From NCBI RefSeq assembly GCF_041734735.1, contig NC_134903.1:2853227-2917226 (forward strand): 64,000 nucleotides of DNA, read 5' to 3'. A program made the position numbers and the translations under genes. This stretch comes from Babylonia areolata (lineage: Eukaryota > Mollusca > Gastropoda > Neogastropoda > Buccinidae). Under the pieces are notes generated by a model, which did not search any database, was not told where the DNA came from, and saw only the letters and a program-made list of their open reading frames with translations. This document shows, one piece after another, positions 11,938 to 25,352 of this stretch. Within the stretch, counting starts at the first letter, position 1, and each line of letters opens with the position of its first letter.

Positions 11938-12133
11938 GAAGAACTGATTAAAATTCGTGTGAAACAGAAGAAAAGTGTTCTTCTTCGATCACAGGCATGA
12001 TGGGTGGCTGAAGGAGAAAAAATGATCAAGTATTTCTGTAATCTTTAGAGTCATGTGCAGTTGAGTGGTAAAGGAAAAAGTGGTGTCTGTGCATTGAATG
12101 ATCAGCACACTCTTATTAATGTATTTATTATTA

Positions 12134-12496
12134 TATTGCATTGCCTTTCTCTTTTTTTATCACAACAAATTTCTGTGTATGAAATTCTCCAAGGAGAGCG
12201 TGTCACTACACTAAGAGCGCCACCCTTTTTTTTCTTCTTTTTTTTTCTGCTTGCAATTTTATTTGTTTTCCTATCAAAGTGGAATTTTCTTCAGAATTTT
12301 GCCAGGGACAACCCTTTTATTGCCATGGGTTCTTTTACATACGCTATGTACATGCTGCACACGGGACCTCGGTATATCGTCTCATCCGAATGACTCGTGT
12401 TGAGGGAGAAAACACTGGCGACTTTGGGATTCGAACAAGTGTGCTTAGATTCTCTCACTTCCTAGGCGGACGCGTTACCTCAAGGCCAACACTCCA
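12134..12496 (-). mobile_element. SINE family B, copy 3
   Basis: Shorter and more diverged than the other B copies but collinear with them. The right end reads as the tRNA-like head on minus, and the left end has the TTTATCACAACAAATTTC tail. Confidence 0.8.
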
Positions 12497-12499
12497 TGT

Positions 12500-15450
12500 C
12501 CACTCTTGTGTGATACAGCAAGGCTGTGAGCACACATTTAAGATAAGATTTGTTCAAAAATTATATTTTGTGAACAAACACTCTGCATTGGACTACACTT
12601 TCTGTGGATTTGCATTGCTGCTGTTGATTGTTCAGATTAAAGTCTTGTGCATCATCTTCCAACACAATATCCTTGTATTCTTCTGGTCAGGACATTGGGG
12701 AGTGTGTGTGTGTGTGTGTGTGAAGGCAGGTTGAGTTGTAGTGCAAGGAAATACTTTTATGCAATGTGGGATAGGAAGGGATGTAACTAACTATTATTTT
12801 CAAACATTTCTCCGTGCGTGCGTGTGTGTGTGTGTGTGTGTGTGTAAAGACATGTTGAGTTGTAATTTACCAGTGAGCTGTTTTCTGCTATGTGGGATAG
12901 GAACGGGTGGTATAGTTGTGTTTTCAACAATAAAGCAGCAAAAATTGTGACTGTGAACATGCATGCAACTGCAAGTGGAGTTTGGTGTAGAGAGGGCAGG
13001 GGAAGAGAGGGTTAAATAACTTAAAATGACGCAAATCATGTGGTACGTATATATTGTGCGTGCAGAATTGGGGGTGCTGGAAGCTGTGGGTGTATGTTGT
13101 GTTATTGAAGTGTTCTGATGTGTGACGGATAAAACATTGTTAGTGTGCAGCTGTGCACATCAGTGTGAGACGTGGGTCGCAGACTGATAAAAGAATGAGA
13201 ATGTTAGATAATTTCATTGTTGAAGAGGACAAATGTCCCATTAATATGTCGTTGGTGAGCTTATGATCTGATACATTTCTTTGTCATCTCAGACACTGTG
13301 TGTGACAAACTTGGGTAACAACATGATCCTCCCCAAATTTCCAGTTCAGTGGTGACAAGGCCAGCATCATCACTCACTTGAGGCAGTTTCTGCCAATTGA
13401 TATCTTAACATTTGTTTCAGAAAGTCTTTATTTTCACAGCTTCCTTTTTATGTTTTTCACTTTCAGGGCTTCATACTCGTATTCCTCATTTTCAAGACTT
13501 CGTTTGGATATTTTAATCTTCATGACTTCATTTCCAATCACATCCAGCTGACTGTCTTTAAAGTACAGGAGTGTTTTTAACTTAACATACTGATATTGAG
13601 TGATAATGAATTTGTTCATTTTTGTCATAGCTGATTAACATCTTTAGACTCGAGCTGGAAGAATGTGTCAGCCAATTGTTTTCGATGTCCTGTTATGTTT
13701 TTAATCGTCAGGACATTTGTTGTCCCTGTGGATGTACAACCCAGTGTAACCTGTGAAAACGTGACAAGAGGTGGGTGAAGAAAGATGAAGTTGCTTCAGA
13801 TTATGATGGTGGGCACCTGATGCACGTCTTGGGGTGTGTGGGCTTTTTTGTCTTTATTTAACAGTCTAACTTTCTGTGCTGGGAATATTCTGTACAAAAG
13901 AAAGTATGGCATGTAATTATCTTTTTTTTTCCAATTAAACTAAAGAGTGTCTGGGGGTTGATTTTTTGTGGCCATCATTGAAAGTGTTCTCATTTTTCCT
14001 GCTGATGGTAATAGGAGGAATGCTGTCTTTTGGGCTTAAGTCTGTCAAATTGTGTCACATTCCAGTTGTTAAACAAATAAAGAAAGAAAGAAAAATATAT
14101 AGGGTAGGTATGAGTAATTGCGAACAGTGTCTAATTGCGAACGATTGGTATACCGCCCCACTTCGAAGCGTTCTTAACAGCTGCATTTCACAATTTAACA
14201 TCTGCTTCAACCTTTTTCTAATACTTTGATGAATAGCCATTTCCAAGAAACAGTCAAATATCAGCTATTTCTGACTGGTTCTGCACTCTTTCTTCTCTTC
14301 ACGCACTGCTGCTGACCAAAGTAACAAACGTGTTCTCGAAATCCTAAAATCAGTGGAAGCAAGTTGTAGGACTTTGACACAGTTTGAAATAGCTGATTTG
14401 ATCGGATATGTTGAATGAGCAGTGCCAGTGCTGGGAGAATTTAAGAAAGCATATTGGTGACAGATCAGAGTGTCAGTTTTGACAGGCATCTGCAAAAAAG
14501 TGTCGTTTACAATTAGACCATAGGATATTTTGACGCGAGTCTATTTGCGAACGATGTTGCACAGCTATTAAGCACTCTCAAAAGGGTGTGTTTGTGTGGG
14601 GTGTGTGTGTTTAAATGTCTGTTTGTGTGCATGTGAGATCAAAACCAACAATACAATAGTCTTCTGCAGTGTTCCTATAATAAGTTATGTCTAATGAGTT
14701 CAAGACCTGCTTCTGTTTTAATTGTCAACATATACCCAAAGCAATCATTTGCAGTTATACTTGCCCGTTCACATTTACCCTCAGGCACCCCTGCCATTTC
14801 AAATGTTGACAAGAACGAGCAGAACTGTTCCTGATGCAACCAGTTGGAGAAAGCCTTTGAAAACAAAAGAACTAAGTTTGACTATCATACGACTTGTTAT
14901 CTTTACAGTACACACGTTGAGCTGGTCGCTTCAACTGGATCCATACCTACCCTACTACACACAAGTCTGCCACTTTTTTCTGTCTGCTAGTGTATTTGTT
15001 TTAATGTCAGAGTTAATGTTTCTTCAGCCCATTTGTTGCCATGGTTTCTTTAACCTGCGCTGGTGCGTACTGCATATATGGGTGCTTGGTTTTTCATCTC
15101 ATCTGACTGACTAGCACCCAGGTCACCACTGGGAGACTTCAAATCACCATTCGTTTGAGGGATTAAACCCTTGGATTCCCGCTTCCTAGTTAAGCACATT
15201 ATCACGAGGCCAACGCTTCAGTAAGTGGCAGTGATCTCGGGTGGTGTGGTCTTGTGTGTCACAGGGCAGGAAGAAGGTTAAGAGTAATGCTTTATGTATA
15301 TTTTGTGAGCCGCACAAAATGTGTCAATGTGTGTGTGTGCAGGGTGGGACCTGGGTACGTATGTTCATAGGTTGAGGGTTGGTCCTTGGTGTCTGTGAGG
15401 CTGCAAATTGTTGCATGTGTGATGTATGTCTGTGTGTGTGTGTGTGTGTG
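12500..15450. other. Intergenic stretch without a recognised gene
   Basis: Holds GT microsatellites (12705-12722, 12820-12845), AT-rich unique DNA, and a block at 14110-14560 with direct repeats of TTGCGAACGAT. A 60-residue open frame on the minus strand at 14675-14866 looks protein-like but has no family I recognise. A diverged SINE-B-like core (TTTGTTGCCATGGTTTCTTT, TTTCATCTCATC) lies at about 15025-15225. Confidence 0.4.
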
Positions 15451-15945
15451 TATTAGCCGAGTGGTCAAAGCATTGGACTTTCAATCTGAGAGTCCAGGGT
15501 TCAAATCTCAGTAACGCTGCTTGGTGGGTGAAGGGGAGATTTTTCCAATCCTGCAGACCTGCTAGTGCCTGAACCCCCTTCATGTGTATATGCACACAGA
15601 TCAGATACGCACATTAAAGATCCTGTTATCTATGTCAGCGCGGCATTCTGTGGCTTTTAAAAACAAGAACTTGCCCAGCATGCACACCCCCAAAAATGGA
15701 GTACGGCTGCCTACATGGCAGGGTAATTGAACAAAATTGGTCTGGCACATAAATTGTTACATGTCTGAGTGTGTATGTGTGCGTGCCTGAAATCTGATAG
15801 CATGACACAGGAAACGAATGGTAAGCGCCCAAAGGCAGCCATCAGTCGGCTCTACCCAGGTAGGCAACCTGTTGTGCAAATTAGCTCAAATTTGAAAAGC
15901 GCTTAGAGCTTGGTCGACCAGGGATAAGCGTTATATATAATTTTT
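15451..15945 (+). mobile_element. SINE family C, long form, copy 2
   Basis: tRNA-like head (GCCGAGTGGTCAAAGC, GGGTTCAAATC) and the C body, then an extended 3' region: AGGAAACGAATGGTAAGCG, CTACCCAGGTAGGCAACCTG, AAAGCGCTTAGAGCTTGG. The split copy around the Gypsy element at 44 kb has the same extension. Confidence 0.8.
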
Positions 15946-16154
15946 CCTATCATATCATTTGCACACATGTATGTGGTTTCACTGGCCAGTTTTTGTTGTT
16001 TTATTTCCATGATTTGCCTTTTAAGTATCTTTGACTCAAATATTTCAATGTATTTACTTGTTTATTTTTTTATTTAAATGTTTTACACAAACTTTGGGTA
16101 GGCTTTCAAGGCCTGACAAACATGCTGCATTTATGCAGTACAGATGTGTTGGTG

Positions 16155-16276
16155 CAGTTTCAGTTTCAGTAGCTCAAGGAGGCGTCAACGCGTTCAGACA
16201 AATCCATATACGCTACACCACATCTGCCAAGCAGATGCATGACCAGCAGCGTAACCCAACACACTTAGGCCTTGAG
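16155..16276 (-). mobile_element. SINE family A, 5'-truncated tail copy
   Basis: Reverse complement of the A tail: TTTCAGTTTCAG, GCTCAAGGAGGCGTC, GACAAATCCATATACGC, CTACACCACATCTGCC, TTAGGCCTTGAGA. Confidence 0.8.
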
Positions 16277-16424
16277 AAGAAAAAAAAAGGGATCAGTCTG
16301 TGCGCTCTGGCACCTTGTAATTGAATGAAGTTTAATGTGATAGTGATTCCAGTCATGAATCCACACACTTCAAAATACGTCTTTTAATGATGATGAAAAT
16401 GATAACGATGTTTCCTCCCATAAG

Positions 16425-16658
16425 GAGATCAATGGGAAGAAGTCTGTCCTTGGCAGAATCCTTGGCCTTTCTGGTGACTGTCAAGACCAGTCCGTGACCA
16501 GCAGGCTCTTCAGCAAGAAAGGGCAGGTATTGACTGAAGCTGTGGGAGGCAGCTTCCGTTCTTCCTCACCTTCCCTCCTGGACTCTTCAAAGTTGGTCAC
16601 AGCACTCCTGGTGGTTGTTCTCCTGCTGTTCTTTTCAGAAGCCAGCTGGTCCCAGTGA
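16425..16658 (+). CDS. Possible terminal coding exon of an unknown tail-anchored protein
   Basis: An open frame follows an acceptor-like TTTCCTCCCATAAG ending at 16424 and runs 77 codons to TGA at 16656-16658. It reads EINGKKSVLGRILGL, a Ser/Gly-rich middle, then a hydrophobic run of about 14 residues (LVTALLVVVLLLFF) and the end SEASWSQ. A single C-terminal membrane segment is the pattern of a tail-anchored protein. The open frame extends upstream to about 16359 through an acidic NDDENDND stretch. I recognise no family and found no upstream exons. It could be chance; the clean hydrophobic end and normal codon composition favour a real exon. Confidence 0.3.
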   Translation, partial: EINGKKSVLGRILGLSGDCQDQSVTSRLFSKKGQVLTEAVGGSFRSSSPSLLDSSKLVTALLVVVLLLFFSEASWSQ

Positions 16659-17612
16659 TCAGTGCTGGCCAGAGCAAGTCGATGTTTCAGCTGATCTTTT
16701 AACCGTTTGCATGGGACCCTTTAACCCATTAACTTTTGTTCTCTTCCTTTTTTTAATAATTGTTGTCCTTGCACTAATTCCTCATTGATCTCTCTCTTGA
16801 AAATCATCCTATTTGTTCAGACACTAAATTCCAATGTGGTCAGAAAAGCAGCATCATTTTCATCACAACACCAGCTGAAACTGGCTATGCTCATTTCTGG
16901 AGCGGTAAAAGTTTGTGAGCGATGCATAACCACTTGATATCAGATAAGAAACCCATTAAGTTGTCTTTTGGCTATTGCCTGACAGATTCATGCAATTGCA
17001 TGACATGCACCATGTATGTGTGTGCGCGCATGTGTGTGCATACTTGTAAATGCATGCTTACAAATATAACATATAACTGAAATATAAAATAATAATAAGT
17101 GTTGGTGGATCAAGAAATTTTCTGTTTCATACATGATTAATGTCTCCCATGTCCTTTATGTCATGGGTTTTGCTCACCCTATCTATTGTATCTATAATCA
17201 AATAGGATTTATTCAGTCATTCATTTTCTCTCTCCACAAAAAGATAAAAACACTCAAAAAGAATCCTTTCTGTGTTGTCAATGTCAAATGTTTACTCATA
17301 AAACATCAGTACAGCCATGCACACCAGAATACAACAGCTCCACACTTAAGTTCTGAAAAAAAAAAGAGAAAAAAAAACAAACTCATGCTACACAACTCTA
17401 AGCCAAAATGGTGCAAGCATCATGTCCAAAAACTCAAAAAACAATACACTTTCCTGTGAGAGAATGAAAACCATGGTAAAAAAAACAACACCACACCTCA
17501 ACTGTTTCACAAAATGCCATACAGAACCACACTTAAGTAATAACGCCAGTGTGTGTGGACACCGTTAACACACTGCCTCCTGAAGTGAGGGGCCAAAAAC
17601 AGAAAGGAGAGC

Positions 17613-17618
17613 TTTATT
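17613..17618 (-). terminator. Candidate distal poly(A) signal for TARDBP
   Basis: AATAAA on minus inside GCTTTAATAAAGCTCTCC, followed within about 40-60 nt by GTGTGTTAACGGTGTCC, a GU-rich downstream element. Confidence 0.3.
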
Positions 17619-19523
17619 AAAGCTTCAGGTGTGATTTAGTCGAGTTACTTCTACTTCTCTTGTACCTTTTTTCCTTCTTAAAGTGATGGGGGGAAAAAAT
17701 TCAAAATTAAATTCCACAAATTAGCTCTTTTTTTTTTCTTTTTTCTTTTTTTAACAAAAATACAGACTTAACACTCTTCTGCTCTTTTTTTCTTTTCTTT
17801 CTTCTTCTTCTAGTGATGAAAAATTAGACTGTCACAATGAAATAAACTTTAATTATCTAATGCTGTGTTTGTTCAAATTACATAGTCTCTAACTTCTCTG
17901 CTTTACTTTCTTCTGTCTGTTTTATTCTCCATTATTAATCAATCAGCCCCCTGATTGTTTTCAGCTTATCACAACTGCTTGCACAATTCTCACTTTCTTT
18001 TCTTCTTTTTTGTTTGTTTTTTAAACAATGAATAATCAGTTCTCAGATTGTTTTCCGTCATACACCAACATTAGTGATTATTCTCCTCTGAAGTCTTGCC
18101 AAAAATTAAATTCATAAACGCGCAACGTTTTACTGAGTTAACTAACCCTAATGAGTTAAACTTTGACAAAGAACAAGAATTTACGGTCTTTCCCCAATTA
18201 CCACTTATGTATTAAGTCTGCAGAAAAAGTCATCTTTGAAGAACAATAATTTTACTGTCTTCCAGCAATAATTTCTGGTCTTTTCAGTTTATGCTTTTAA
18301 AAATATGTCCTTGTCTGCAGAAAGTTCTTTTCTGTTGTTACTGTTGTTGAAACTGCATAACATGTTATCAAAAACCATTTTTCTTTTTACATTCATTGAA
18401 AATAATCCAGATAACGTATATTGATAAAGTATAATCTAGATCTTTAAGACTAGTTGTCACTTCAGTTGTTCAGTATATCCTGTAAACTTCTCTTAATGTA
18501 TCTGGGGAAATTCTGTCGGTCTGTTGTATTATACACCTAAATAACTTTTTTTTTTTTCAATCACTTAAGACTTTGGCAGAGTTAACTGTGACACCACACC
18601 AGTAAAAGATGTTTCACCCTCACAGTGTGAATATAACAACTATACAAACACAGAACACCACAAGTGTAACACACCACATACACAAGGAATCAAAGCTCAC
18701 TAAGCCAACTAAAAGGAAAAAAAAAAGTTTTCTTCCAGAAAAATAACCATCAATTCATTCTTCCAGGTAAATTCCACTCAATTATTTACACAGATGAAAA
18801 AGATGGGAAGAAGAAAGAAAAAACCGCACTCAATTCATTTACTCCATTTTGTTCTTTTCCCTTTTTTTTCTTTAATTTTTTACTGTCAGACAACAGGGAG
18901 GGTATGCAGATGGTAAGAGCAAAACTGTATGATGGTAACACACCTTTTCATGTTCCAACAGAGTTTAAAAAAAAATCTGTTGCTTTTTCTGCTTAACAAC
19001 TGAAACTTGGGGATGCAATCAATAACAAAAGACTAAGTCAAATAGCAATAGCAGAAAAGATGTATCCATCTACAATGGCAAGAAGATGTTCTTTTTTCAT
19101 AGGTGGGGTTTCCCCTCTCAATTTTTTTTCTTTCTTTTCCTTTGAATCTGGTTGGGTTTTTTTTTTGGTTTTTTGTTTTTGTTTTTGTTTTTTTCTTTCT
19201 TTTTTTTTTTTCAAATTATGAACAAAAAACAACCTTCAAACCAAGCCAACACCAACAGAAACATGTGAAAATATCATCAAACACGGGACAGATTCATCAA
19301 ACACTAGACTGATTCAAGGGGCTTTTAGGGGGGATGTCGGGGTAATAAGATACGTCAAACCACCACTCTGATGATTGCCAGTTTAATGGTGCTGTACCAA
19401 TCACTACAGCAACAGAGAACTTCACATCTATTCACAGCCACAACCACAAATCTCCAAATCCCCTCCAACCCAGTTTTGGGTACTTAGCACATTTAATATG
19501 CTTCGTTAAATTCATATGCCCAG

Positions 19524-19675
19524 TTAAATTTTTCAGTAAGAAATACTCGTTTAGTGGTTGTGGCATAATTAATCATCCTATTCTTTTATGTTGGATGTTG
19601 CATTAAATTTTTCAGTAAGAAATACTCGTTTAGTAGTTGTGGCATAATTAATCATCCTATTCTTTTATGTTTTGT
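19524..19675. repeat. 79-bp tandem duplication
   Basis: The block beginning TTAAATTTTTCAGTAAGAAA occurs at 19524 and again at 19603 with only a few differences. A recent local duplication in AT-rich DNA. Confidence 0.9.
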
Positions 19676-22600
19676 GTTGCACAGAAATGTTCTGCCAAAA
19701 AAGGTAAAAGGTTCATGGCACAAACCTCTAACAGGTATGTATTGGGTAGTCACGTGAAACATTGAAAACAATCGTGTTCAATGCCATAACCATGCACAGG
19801 GTGAAAGTAGTGGTGTGACATGAAACCATCACAAAATAAGAGTTGTCATTGTCTATATTTCATTATTTTCAAGCAATTTGTCAATATTTGCAATGATCAT
19901 TCTAAACACTTAAATTGTTTCTTTTTGTCATACATGTGCATCCAAGCACAAAGACCAGTTCCGTAGCCATTAGAATATTTCATGTGGCAATTTCTCAAAA
20001 TGGAGATGTGTGTTTGTGGCTTTGAACAGACATATCAGTGTGTGAGTATGGTGTTGCCAGTTTCCCACTGACGCATACAGATGTTACTAGTGGTAGTACA
20101 GGACAAAGAGTCACAAGAACCACATCCCACTTAAATGCAGTCACAAGTGTTCGGTCACAAACAACCAACAAAATGCATACATACATACATAACCTCAACA
20201 ACAAAAAGACATGCTAGACCGAGTACAGGTACAGGGAGGTCCTCTTATGTACATGGATACAAAAAATAAAACAACCAAAGAAAAATACAATGCATTAACT
20301 AACCCAATCTGCATCACCAGGATATTTAGTCTTCTGTTAGCATTACTTGGCAAATACCTCATGATCCAGTGAGTCAAGACAGGACCACATTCCACTGATG
20401 CCTCCTACAGATGCAGTCTCCTGATACAATTCATGAAAAACACCTTTCCACACAACCTGATTTTGTTAAACTACAGGCCGGATATATTCTACTTCACAAT
20501 GTTGCTTAAGACTGATCATTTTCTGTTGACAAGGACTTCAAAAAAATACTGGTGGAACGTAAATGATCTGACAAAGACCTCAAAATAACTGGTCGAATGC
20601 AACAAACTTCCACTGAACATCAGTTTTCTGTGAATCACACTTACGAGCACTACAAGCATACATCAATGTCATTGGTGATACATTCACTTAGGACCAAATC
20701 ATATAACAACTGGTTTCACTAGTGTACAACCATTTAACAAGTCTTAATACAGATCTTACAGACTTGTATAAAATGGTACTCAAAAATACACGTTTACACA
20801 ATTTGAGCCTGTTGAACCAAGCCATACCATGAAGCATGGTAACACCTCAATTTAGTGACACAGATATGAACATGTTTACACAAGTTTGCTATATGCAGAG
20901 TGAGAAACACACACACCTGTCGCCATCAATCCCAATAGACCACGCTGCATTCCATTTCATAACTGATCTTAGTTAAATTCCATGTTTTCGTATACTGTTT
21001 TGTACATTGCACTTGTTATTCCACTATCACTATATATGCCACCTTTTCAAGTTCTATTTAATTTCTGCCATTGGAGACAAGATGGGGAGCTCAATGCAGT
21101 AAAAATGAATCATTCACATCAAGGCTTGCAATGCTCCATACTGTGTCATTTAATATCAGTCCAATTACAAACATCTGTGAACAGTCTTCAACCAATCACT
21201 TGGTTTGTTTCGTTGGTTTTTTGTTGTTGTTTTTCTTTCCCTCCATCCATTACTTTATCAGATTAATAGAAAGGCTTCATATCTGAAATCAATATTTTGT
21301 TTTCTTTTTCTCCAACCTTTTTGATAGGATTTTGTGTGTGTGTGTGTGTGTGTGATTATGTTTTTACTTTTTAGTTTTTTTCTCTTTTTTTTTTCTTTTT
21401 CTTTTTTTTAATTAATATAAAAATGTCATACCAAGCATCATGGATCCATGCAGTACTTGACAAATGATGAATGAAATGAACCCACTTACTCTTCCCATAC
21501 CCTATGATACCTGAACAGCCTTATAACGCTATTATGCACCAAGGTCACACTGACAGTTAATGACATTGACAAACACTGCTTCCCACTCAGCCAGGTTTTC
21601 TTCTTGCAAACCTCCAAAAAAATAAAGAGTTCACTAACACTGCATCAGAAGACCCACTCAACCTCTTCACTCTTCCTTTCTGAATGATGCACAAGTTGTT
21701 TTCTTTGCTCACTCTACCCTCCCTCTCCACCCAAACAGCCAAAGAGCTTTTCTTCTCCCTCATGAAGACACCATTCTTCCTGAAGCCGAAAATACACAGC
21801 ACAAATGACCCACTCACAAAAGAACAATAAAAAATACAGATGATGTGACGAGATTTACCACCAGAATCCTCAAGCTCAAACACCTTCTACAACCGTTCAC
21901 CAGTAAAATGCCCGCAGAATGATTGAAAAGACATGCAACAGGACGCTACCTGGCACGCTACTCAAAGGCGCTCTCTTCTTCACGCTCCACAGCACAACTC
22001 TTCAGACCATGCATAAACCTGATTCTTCTTATCAAATGACTTGGCAGAAAACTCACCACCAACATCAAGACAACCACTGGACATCCTGGCTACCAGGTAG
22101 ACACAAGAACAGATGTCACGACGCATTAATGGATTACAACTGAATGGAGTACAATTTCCTCAAATGCTGTAGTCTCACTCCCCCTTTATGTACAACACTT
22201 AAGCAACACTGAACAGGAGCTAACGCATGTACACCTTCACTCCAACCACTTCCATCATCTGGACTTCACTTTAATTTGCTGTCATCAGCTGGCCAATACT
22301 CCAAGTCCGTTTCACACAACTGTTCTCAAACTAAAGAAAAGTGGAATAGTAAATAGATCTGTCATCCAAGCTGTTGCCCTTTATTTCTAAATTCCATGAA
22401 TGTTTGATCTTCAAGGATGGAACTAAAGCCAGCTGAAGCTGAACATCACCTTTTCATTTTAAGCACTCACCTCTTCGCACTGATTTCCACAAATTTGGTT
22501 ATCATTAAATATCCAACAAAGTGCTGGGAAGGGGGAAGAGAGGGGTATTGGTGATGTGTTATAATGTGCATTCAACACGAAATTTCTCCTTTTCCTTTGA

Positions 22601-25352
22601 AAAACTATTACAACTTTTTTTTCTTTTCCTTGGGTCACAAAAACTTTGTCCTTTCAATCTCTAGCTGCACAATCAAAAAATACTCCTGAAGTTTCTCACA
22701 CACACTCCCCCCCAAGCCAAGATGAATGACAACCTGTCAGAAAGAAAGAGAAATAACAACTATGAACAGTGATAATTCTGCCATTGATCAATAATTTCAT
22801 GCAAATTTGGCTTCTGGTAAGCACAACAACAGGAACACCAGACTTGTAGCATCGGTTCCCTTCACTCGGCAGGTCCACAAACACCGACAACCACACACAC
22901 ATCTATACACAAATGCATTATTGTAGACACCTCTGCCTACTGAATACACCCAACCTTCACCCTCCTTAAACTCAAAAAAAAAAAAAAAAACACCAAGAAA
23001 ACTGCAACAAATTTCCACATCGTGGCATACACAGAGTCAGAAGACCTTCACAGCAAACACCACACTCTTAACCAACCAAATGAAGAGAGAGAGAAAAAAA
23101 ACAAGAAGACAGAGTGAGAAAGGAGATGGGGGTAATGCAAACAGGCAGCCAACTGGTTAAAAACAGACATGGCAGAAATACAAAAAGAATCATAAACACT
23201 TCCATCAACCACAGATCACTGTCACTTCAACCAAGCAAGCTGAGGAGGGCACAGCTATATCATCATACCCGTGTTAATGACAAAATCTTTCATTATCTGT
23301 AGCACAGAGAGAGACCAGAGATAAACACATTTTTTCCTCTAGGGTATGCAGTAAAACACAATATGTCACAAAAACACCACCAAATTTGCAAACGTATATA
23401 TATTATACTTTCAGTTCTATCAACCCCAAACTGCTTACAACAATTAATTAGAAAAACGCATTTTCCAACACCTCAGTCAAATAATTTTCTGCCCCATATC
23501 TGGTGTTACATCTGGGAGCTAGATAACAGGCTCTTGCAAACACATCATCGTCATCGCTCACCGCCACTCTCAACCGATAAATACATCATCACGGCCATGG
23601 ACACTAAGCAACTCCTCTCACCTACACCATGCAAACAGCTGCTGCCCTTGGGTGGTTGTTATAAGCATGACCAGGATCACAACGAAGCGCACAAGACAAA
23701 ATGAGCGAAATTACTCCTATGAGTTATAATAAGCAAAGACTTCCAGTACAACCATTCGTTTCCCTCCATCTTTCACAACTTTTTTTGTAGTTTTTTCCCT
23801 GCCACTCCAGCTACCAAACCCCAAAATCACCAGGTCATCCACTCCACTCCAAACAAACATGCTGATCAAACCCAAACTTTTGTTTTCATGCAAGCACCTC
23901 TATGTGAAAAAAAAATAACCCAAACAAGTCGCCACTCCTTTTGCTTGTACTTCTTTTCCAAATCACAATATCCTTTCTTTCTTCTGTCTGCTTCCAGCTC
24001 ACATATCTGGGGCCTATCCATCTTAAAAAGGGGAACAGATTTATTTATTAAAAAAAAAAAAAAAAAAAAACCAGCCTGCTAAGCTTCCAATGTGTTCTCA
24101 GCATCTCAGACAATCCAGATCTCATCCAAAACTGAGTCAAATTCACATCTACCCTGCTTAAACTGCACAAAGTACCAACATCAGAAAGTCAACATGACAT
24201 AAGAGAACAGTCCCATCTTGTTATATTTCGTTCATCTGTGACTGTGAGATCCTGAAAAGCTTCTACTGATCTGTCTCTTCTAGGGTTTGTTAAGTTGTTT
24301 TTTCTTTTTCTGTTCAGTGTTTCATGTCTCTGAATAATACAAGTGACACTTAATGATTTTTAAAACCAAAAGTCAGTGGACACAGTACAGAGTATTCATT
24401 GTCTTAATAAACATTCATCTGCACTCAACTTCTCTGAACAATGTTTGTTGTTTTTTTGTTGTTGTTGTTTTGTTTTGTTTTTTGTTTTTTTAGTTAAAAG
24501 TTCTCCAAAACAGTGAGCATCAACAACTAGGGAAACAGCTCAGAAGAAAGAATTGTTCCCAAGATAACAGTTTTGTGGCATTCAACACACTGCTAACATC
24601 TGAAAAAAATAAGTTTTTGTCATGCCTCATTCAGTTAACATTTTTACCACTTGTTTCCTTTCACCAGAAAACACAGGAGCATGTACACAGTATAAATTAT
24701 TTTAAAGTCTGTTGGACCTCCCTCACTCCCCCCAAAAAACTAAGACTAAAATCATATAAAGCATACTCAGGGAAAAAGGAAGTTTTATTAACTTGCACTG
24801 TTCTTGTTTCTTACAACTGTTATTTCACACCTGTTTACTTTCAGTACTGGACTTTTCTGTTTCCTGCTCACTAAATCAGCCAAAAACATGTGACAAAAAG
24901 AGACTGCCTCTCAATACAGAAAACCCGTGAATTTGGATCAGTTGCTTAGTTATTACCAGGAACTGTTAAACAGGTGTTAAACCAAAGGAAGCCCCAAGAA
25001 AAGTTTACAAACTTAAGTTTTCCATATCTACAGCGTAGCTTTTTACCATAAATGGGGAAGTAGGGGAGCAGATCAGGGTTGAAAAAAAAAAAGAGAGGAA
25101 AGAGAGAAGAAAGAGAGTCAAGGTGAAATGCGGCAGGTGTTTTGCTTGCAATTTCCACCAGGAGAGAAGAGAAAAAAACCGCAACACCACCATTCATCCA
25201 TTCCAAAAAGGACAGGAGGACAGGACCGTTTGACCACCAAAGGACCAACCCCCCCCAATAGGACCCACCAACCAACACACCCCACCTCAGGGGCAGGCAG
25301 GCAGACCTCTCCACACCACACCACAACAACACCAACAACTCACACCAACGAC

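Larger units (their letters stand above)
16659..25352 (-). other. Long AT-rich stretch without recognised SINEs, candidate TARDBP 3'UTR
   Basis: About 8.7 kb directly downstream of the TARDBP stop. I see no coding exon and none of the SINE families found elsewhere in the window. Several minus-strand AATAAA signals occur, for example at 24789-24784 and at 17618-17613. The latter is followed by GU-rich sequence. Vertebrate TARDBP has a multi-kilobase regulated 3'UTR, so a long UTR is plausible, but the extent is inference. Confidence 0.35.

Noticed and set aside
13434-13628. 64-codon Lys/Glu-rich minus-strand frame
   Set aside because: Charged low-complexity frame in AT-rich DNA with no supporting splice or homology evidence.
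14675-14866. 63-codon minus-strand frame (FSNWLHQEQFCSFLS...)
   Set aside because: Looks protein-like but has no recognisable family, no clear splice sites and no neighbours; kept only as a remark in the intergenic entry.
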